DNA of 64,000 bases. Source: Myxococcales bacterium (GTDB lineage: Bacteria > Myxococcota_A > Polyangia > Polyangiales > Polyangiaceae). Numbering within the stretch: position 1 is the first letter of the stretch; each line of letters starts with the position of its first letter. The stretch lies in assembly GCA_016703425.1 (NCBI GenBank), contig JADJCA010000008.1:186001-250000 (forward strand). Direction: 5' to 3'. Positions 61,630-64,000 of this stretch are shown in pieces. The notes beneath the pieces were generated by a model that was not told the DNA's origin, ran no database searches, and saw only the letters and a list, made by a program, of their open reading frames with translations. The translations under genes and the position numbers were made by a program.

Positions 61630-62634
61630 TCAACGGCAAGGCAGCCCGCGCCGGGAGCTGCACTCGCCCGGCTCGTAGACGAACTCGCTCACGAGCGCGA
61701 GGTCGCGGGTGCCGGCCGCATCGCGCACCACCAGAAAGCCTTCCAAGGTGTACCGACGGTCGTACATCGATTGGCCGCGCGGGATGATCATGGTGGGGGC
61801 GGTCTCGCTGTAGGCGCCCACGCGCCAATAATAGGACGCCGCGTCCGACGGGCTCGCCGTCAGCTCGATGTTCCACGTGGCCGCGCGCGAGTACGACGCA
61901 ACCGGTGCCGTGGACGGCCGCGTCGCGGCGTAAGCCCGAATCATCCCCGGCAACCAAACGCGCGGGTCCGTCACGGCGTCGGTCGGATCGGGGTCCGACA
62001 GGTTCACGGCGTCGAAGAACTCGAACGTCGTGGGGTTGCGACCTAGGACGGCACGAAACTCGGCTCGCACCTCCTCGATCAGCCGCGGGTGGTAGATCTG
62101 CGAGCGCTCGGGCGTGGTTCCGCACGACTCCGAGCTCACGTAGTGGCGCGCCCACAGGCTCCGATTCTTCGCGTCAGCCTGCATCTCCGCAAACTCGGCG
62201 TCGACGCCAGCGGTGCGAACGGCCAGGTAGAAGTCCTCTGCGGCGCTGCGGCACGCGCTCCACTCGACGGGGCGCCAGTACTTGTTGAACTTGTCGTTGC
62301 AGCGGTCCTTCATTTCTCGAACGAAGGCGTCGTCGCACTCGTTCATGCTCGCGCCCAGCGCTCCGTAACACTGGTCGTGTCGAATGCACTGGTCCTGGAA
62401 GACGTCACGAAAAACGGCGATGTGCGGCAGGAGATACTCGGCCTTCTTGGTCGTGCAGCCGTCGCTCGGCTGGGGCGAAGGCGCACAAAGGGCTCTTCCG
62501 CTTGTCGCCGCGGTGAGCGCGTCGGTGCTGCTGGCGATGGCGGCGTCCTCGTCGGCAGAGGCGCAGCCCGTGAGCAGCGGGGCCGCGATCAGCGCCGACG
62601 AGGAAATGAAGCGGAGCATGGACCTGAGGCGCAT
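61630..62634 (-). CDS. Phospholipase A2-like lipoprotein
   Basis: I chose ATG 62634, which gives a signal with lipobox (LIAAPLLTGC, Cys24); ATG 62619 is an alternative. Residues 83-90 read CIRHDQCY, the active-site helix of secreted phospholipase A2 (CxxHDxCY), with His86 as general base and Asp87 the metal ligand. A second helix follows (MNECDDAFVREMKDRCNDKF) with Cys spaced for the disulfide that staples the two helices. The first Cys of eukaryotic CCxxHD is replaced, as in bacterial/fungal forms. The rest, about 200 residues, includes a beta-rich C-terminal domain (YWRVGAYSETAPTMI). It would cleave the sn-2 ester of phospholipids if active. Confidence 0.78.
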   Translation of the reverse strand: MRLRSMLRFISSSALIAAPLLTGCASADEDAAIASSTDALTAATSGRALCAPSPQPSDGCTTKKAEYLLPHIAVFRDVFQDQCIRHDQCYGALGASMNECDDAFVREMKDRCNDKFNKYWRPVEWSACRSAAEDFYLAVRTAGVDAEFAEMQADAKNRSLWARHYVSSESCGTTPERSQIYHPRLIEEVRAEFRAVLGRNPTTFEFFDAVNLSDPDPTDAVTDPRVWLPGMIRAYAATRPSTAPVASYSRAATWNIELTASPSDAASYYWRVGAYSETAPTMIIPRGQSMYDRRYTLEGFLVVRDAAGTRDLALVSEFVYEPGECSSRRGLPCR

Positions 62635-62901
62635 GCGCGGTCGCGATGCAAGGTAAGTGCCGGTCACGCAACGCACGGGGCCTCCGGAAGTTTCCAACCC
62701 GCCGCGCTCGGTCCAGCCGAAAGAGGCGGCCCTCCGCGAAGCTCGCCCCGCGCGTTGTCGCCACGAAGCCGCAGCCTCGGGACGCGCGTCGACATCGTCG
62801 CGCTGCCGGTGCTCGACGGGGCGACGCGTTCGATGACGTCGTGAGTGAGCGTGAACTCGCGGTGTGTTGACGCCAGCCGATGCGGGCCGCCGCCGAACCT
62901 T

Positions 62902-64000
62902 TCACACCGACGGGCGCATCGGCGCGCGGAGCGGCGCTCCTCCCTCCCCCGCCGCGAGGCGGCGGCGAAAGGCGAGGTGCCGAAGCCGCGTGAGCTCCAC
63001 GAGCGGCGTCCACACGGCGTGCGTTAGACGCTGCTCGATGAGGCGTTGCCACAGGGGATTCACGCGCTTGTAGAGGAGCGCCATGCCGAGGTAGGGCGCC
63101 ACCGCCGCAGCGTCTTCGGGACGCCGCGCCCAGATCGAGGCGAGCGAAAAGAGTCGCTCGTAGAGCCACGCGTAGCCGGCCTCGAGCTCTTCCTTCGTCA
63201 TGCGCTTGGGTCGAAAAACGCAGTGCGCCGTGTCGTAGAGCGACCAGTCCTTGTGGAGGAGGCGCCCCTCCGCCTCCATGCGGTGAAAGAGCGGCGTCGC
63301 CGGATAGGGCGTCAGAATGTGAAAGGTCGCGCACTCGAGCCGCGTCTCTTCAATCCACTCGGCGAGCTCTTGGAAGACGGAGACGTCGTCGTGATCGAAG
63401 CCAAGGACGAAGCTCCCATTCACCTGGATGCCGACGTCGTGGAACAGCTTGATGCGGCGCGCGTAGTCGCGGGCGCGCGGACTCCGCTTTCCCGAGTCCT
63501 CTACGTTGGCGTCACGGAGGCTCTCGAAGCCGATGAAGACGCCGGTGCAGCCGGCGAGGGCCATCTCACGTACGAGCGACGGATCGTCAGTGACGTCGAG
63601 CGTCACGGCTGCGCTCCAGATCTTCTCAAGGGGACGAAGCTCGCGGCACAAGTCGCGCAGGTAGCGCCGACTCGATCCGAGGTTGTTGTCGACGAAGACC
63701 GCGTACGGCTCCCCCGCCTCGTCGACCTCGCGAGCCACCTGCTTGGGCTCACGCATTTGATACTTGATGCGCGTGTCGCCCGTCGCGAGGTAGCAAAAGT
63801 CGCAGCGGTTGTGGCACCCCTGCGTCGCGATGACCGATGCGCGCGTCAGAAAGCCGCTCTCCGGCACGATGTGACGGGCCGGAGGCGGGTCCGACGCGTA
63901 GTCGAGGTAGTCCGCGTCGTAGCGCCGCTCGAGGCGTCCCGCGCGGAGGTCTGAGAGCAGCCGCGGCCACACCGGCACGCCATTGCCGACCACCATCACG
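62902..64000 (-). CDS. Radical SAM enzyme, B12-binding type (partial, N-terminus off right edge)
   Basis: The frame continues past the right edge, so the N-terminus is missing. Visible are the end of a cobalamin-binding-type region (VVGNGVPVWPRLLSDLRAG), and the radical SAM cluster motif CHNRCDFC (CxxxCxxC; codons at 63793-63816). A TIM-barrel core follows (PYAVFVDNNLGSSRRYLRDL, GCTGVFIGFESLRDANVEDSGK, VNGSFVLGFDHDD). The order matches the HemN/BchE-like B12-binding radical SAM family. The reaction is unknown. The C-terminal tail is helical (LTRLRHLAFRRRL). It stands 268 bp from the PLA2-like gene. Confidence 0.9.
   Translation of the reverse strand, partial: VMVVGNGVPVWPRLLSDLRAGRLERRYDADYLDYASDPPPARHIVPESGFLTRASVIATQGCHNRCDFCYLATGDTRIKYQMREPKQVAREVDEAGEPYAVFVDNNLGSSRRYLRDLCRELRPLEKIWSAAVTLDVTDDPSLVREMALAGCTGVFIGFESLRDANVEDSGKRSPRARDYARRIKLFHDVGIQVNGSFVLGFDHDDVSVFQELAEWIEETRLECATFHILTPYPATPLFHRMEAEGRLLHKDWSLYDTAHCVFRPKRMTKEELEAGYAWLYERLFSLASIWARRPEDAAAVAPYLGMALLYKRVNPLWQRLIEQRLTHAVWTPLVELTRLRHLAFRRRLAAGEGGAPLRAPMRPSV

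Noticed and set aside
1..64000. Search for tRNA, rRNA, CRISPR, insertion sequences or prophage genes
   Set aside because: No clover-leaf or rRNA segment, no regularly spaced direct repeats, and no transposase, integrase or phage motifs were found among the readable frames.

Overview
The window is 64 kb of very GC-rich DNA with strong G/C at third codon positions. Its content is typical of the myxobacterial/Polyangia group: many Ala/Gly/Asp-rich lipoproteins with Cys-rich modules, a eukaryote-like Ser/Thr kinase, an ECF sigma operon, an FHA-AAA+ regulator, PilZ and CheY-like proteins, and formylglycine-enzyme-like lipoproteins. That placement is inferred from gene content; there is no rRNA or other marker gene in the window. 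I see no tRNA, rRNA, CRISPR array, insertion sequence or prophage.

Layout. 1-6.1 kb: secreted Cys-rich or calcium-motif lipoproteins, the first cut by the left edge. 6.2-7.8 kb: membrane Ser/Thr kinase. 11.6-7.8 kb (minus): likely operon of an outer-membrane protein, ECF sigma factor, membrane partner and lipoprotein. 11.7-13.4 kb: FGE-fold lipoprotein. 13.4-18 kb: fused double HCCA-isomerase/kappa-GST protein, divergent from a glutamine-synthetase-like ligase and a CxxCH protein. 18.1-22.8 kb: Cys-rich repeat lipoprotein, SGNH hydrolase lipoprotein, and a convergent SGNH/MBOAT acyl-transfer pair. 22.9-32.1 kb: lipoproteins, a 2,062-residue alpha-2-macroglobulin with CxEQ thioester motif, PilZ protein and two tandem Cys-rich paralogues. 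32.1-36.6 kb: large membrane protein broken by two one-base frameshifts. 36.6-41.3 kb: small unknown protein, PrcB-like lipoprotein, second FGE-fold protein, FHA-sigma54 activator, single-domain response regulator with a clear terminator. 41.4-49.7 kb: zinc peptidase convergent with an ATP-grasp ligase, L,D-transpeptidase, REC plus degenerate EAL protein, Hsp70 and a Pro-rich membrane partner. 49.9-54.6 kb: lipoprotein, metalloprotease, esterase and permuted-papain-like lipoprotein. 54.9-57 kb: Tyr/Gly/Pro-rich membrane protein, also frameshifted. 57-64 kb: HExxH peptidase with HtrA, EamA transporter divergent from citrate synthase, a phospholipase A2-like lipoprotein, and a radical SAM enzyme cut by the right edge.

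Functionally the window is dominated by the cell envelope and secretome: about twenty likely lipoproteins, several hydrolases, a protease-trapping macroglobulin, an HtrA quality-control protease, peptidoglycan cross-linking and polysaccharide O-acylation. Signalling proteins (Ser/Thr kinase, ECF sigma, FHA activator, PilZ, response regulators) are interspersed. No single classic system stands out. The most unusual items are the PLA2-like lipoprotein, the tandem isomerase fusion, the zinc-peptidase/ATP-grasp pair, the Hsp70 with a Pro-rich membrane partner, and an AT-rich hairpin-bearing divergent promoter region at 38.1-38.2 kb. Three genes' worth of evidence (three single-base losses in two long genes) suggests either residual assembly error or recent decay.
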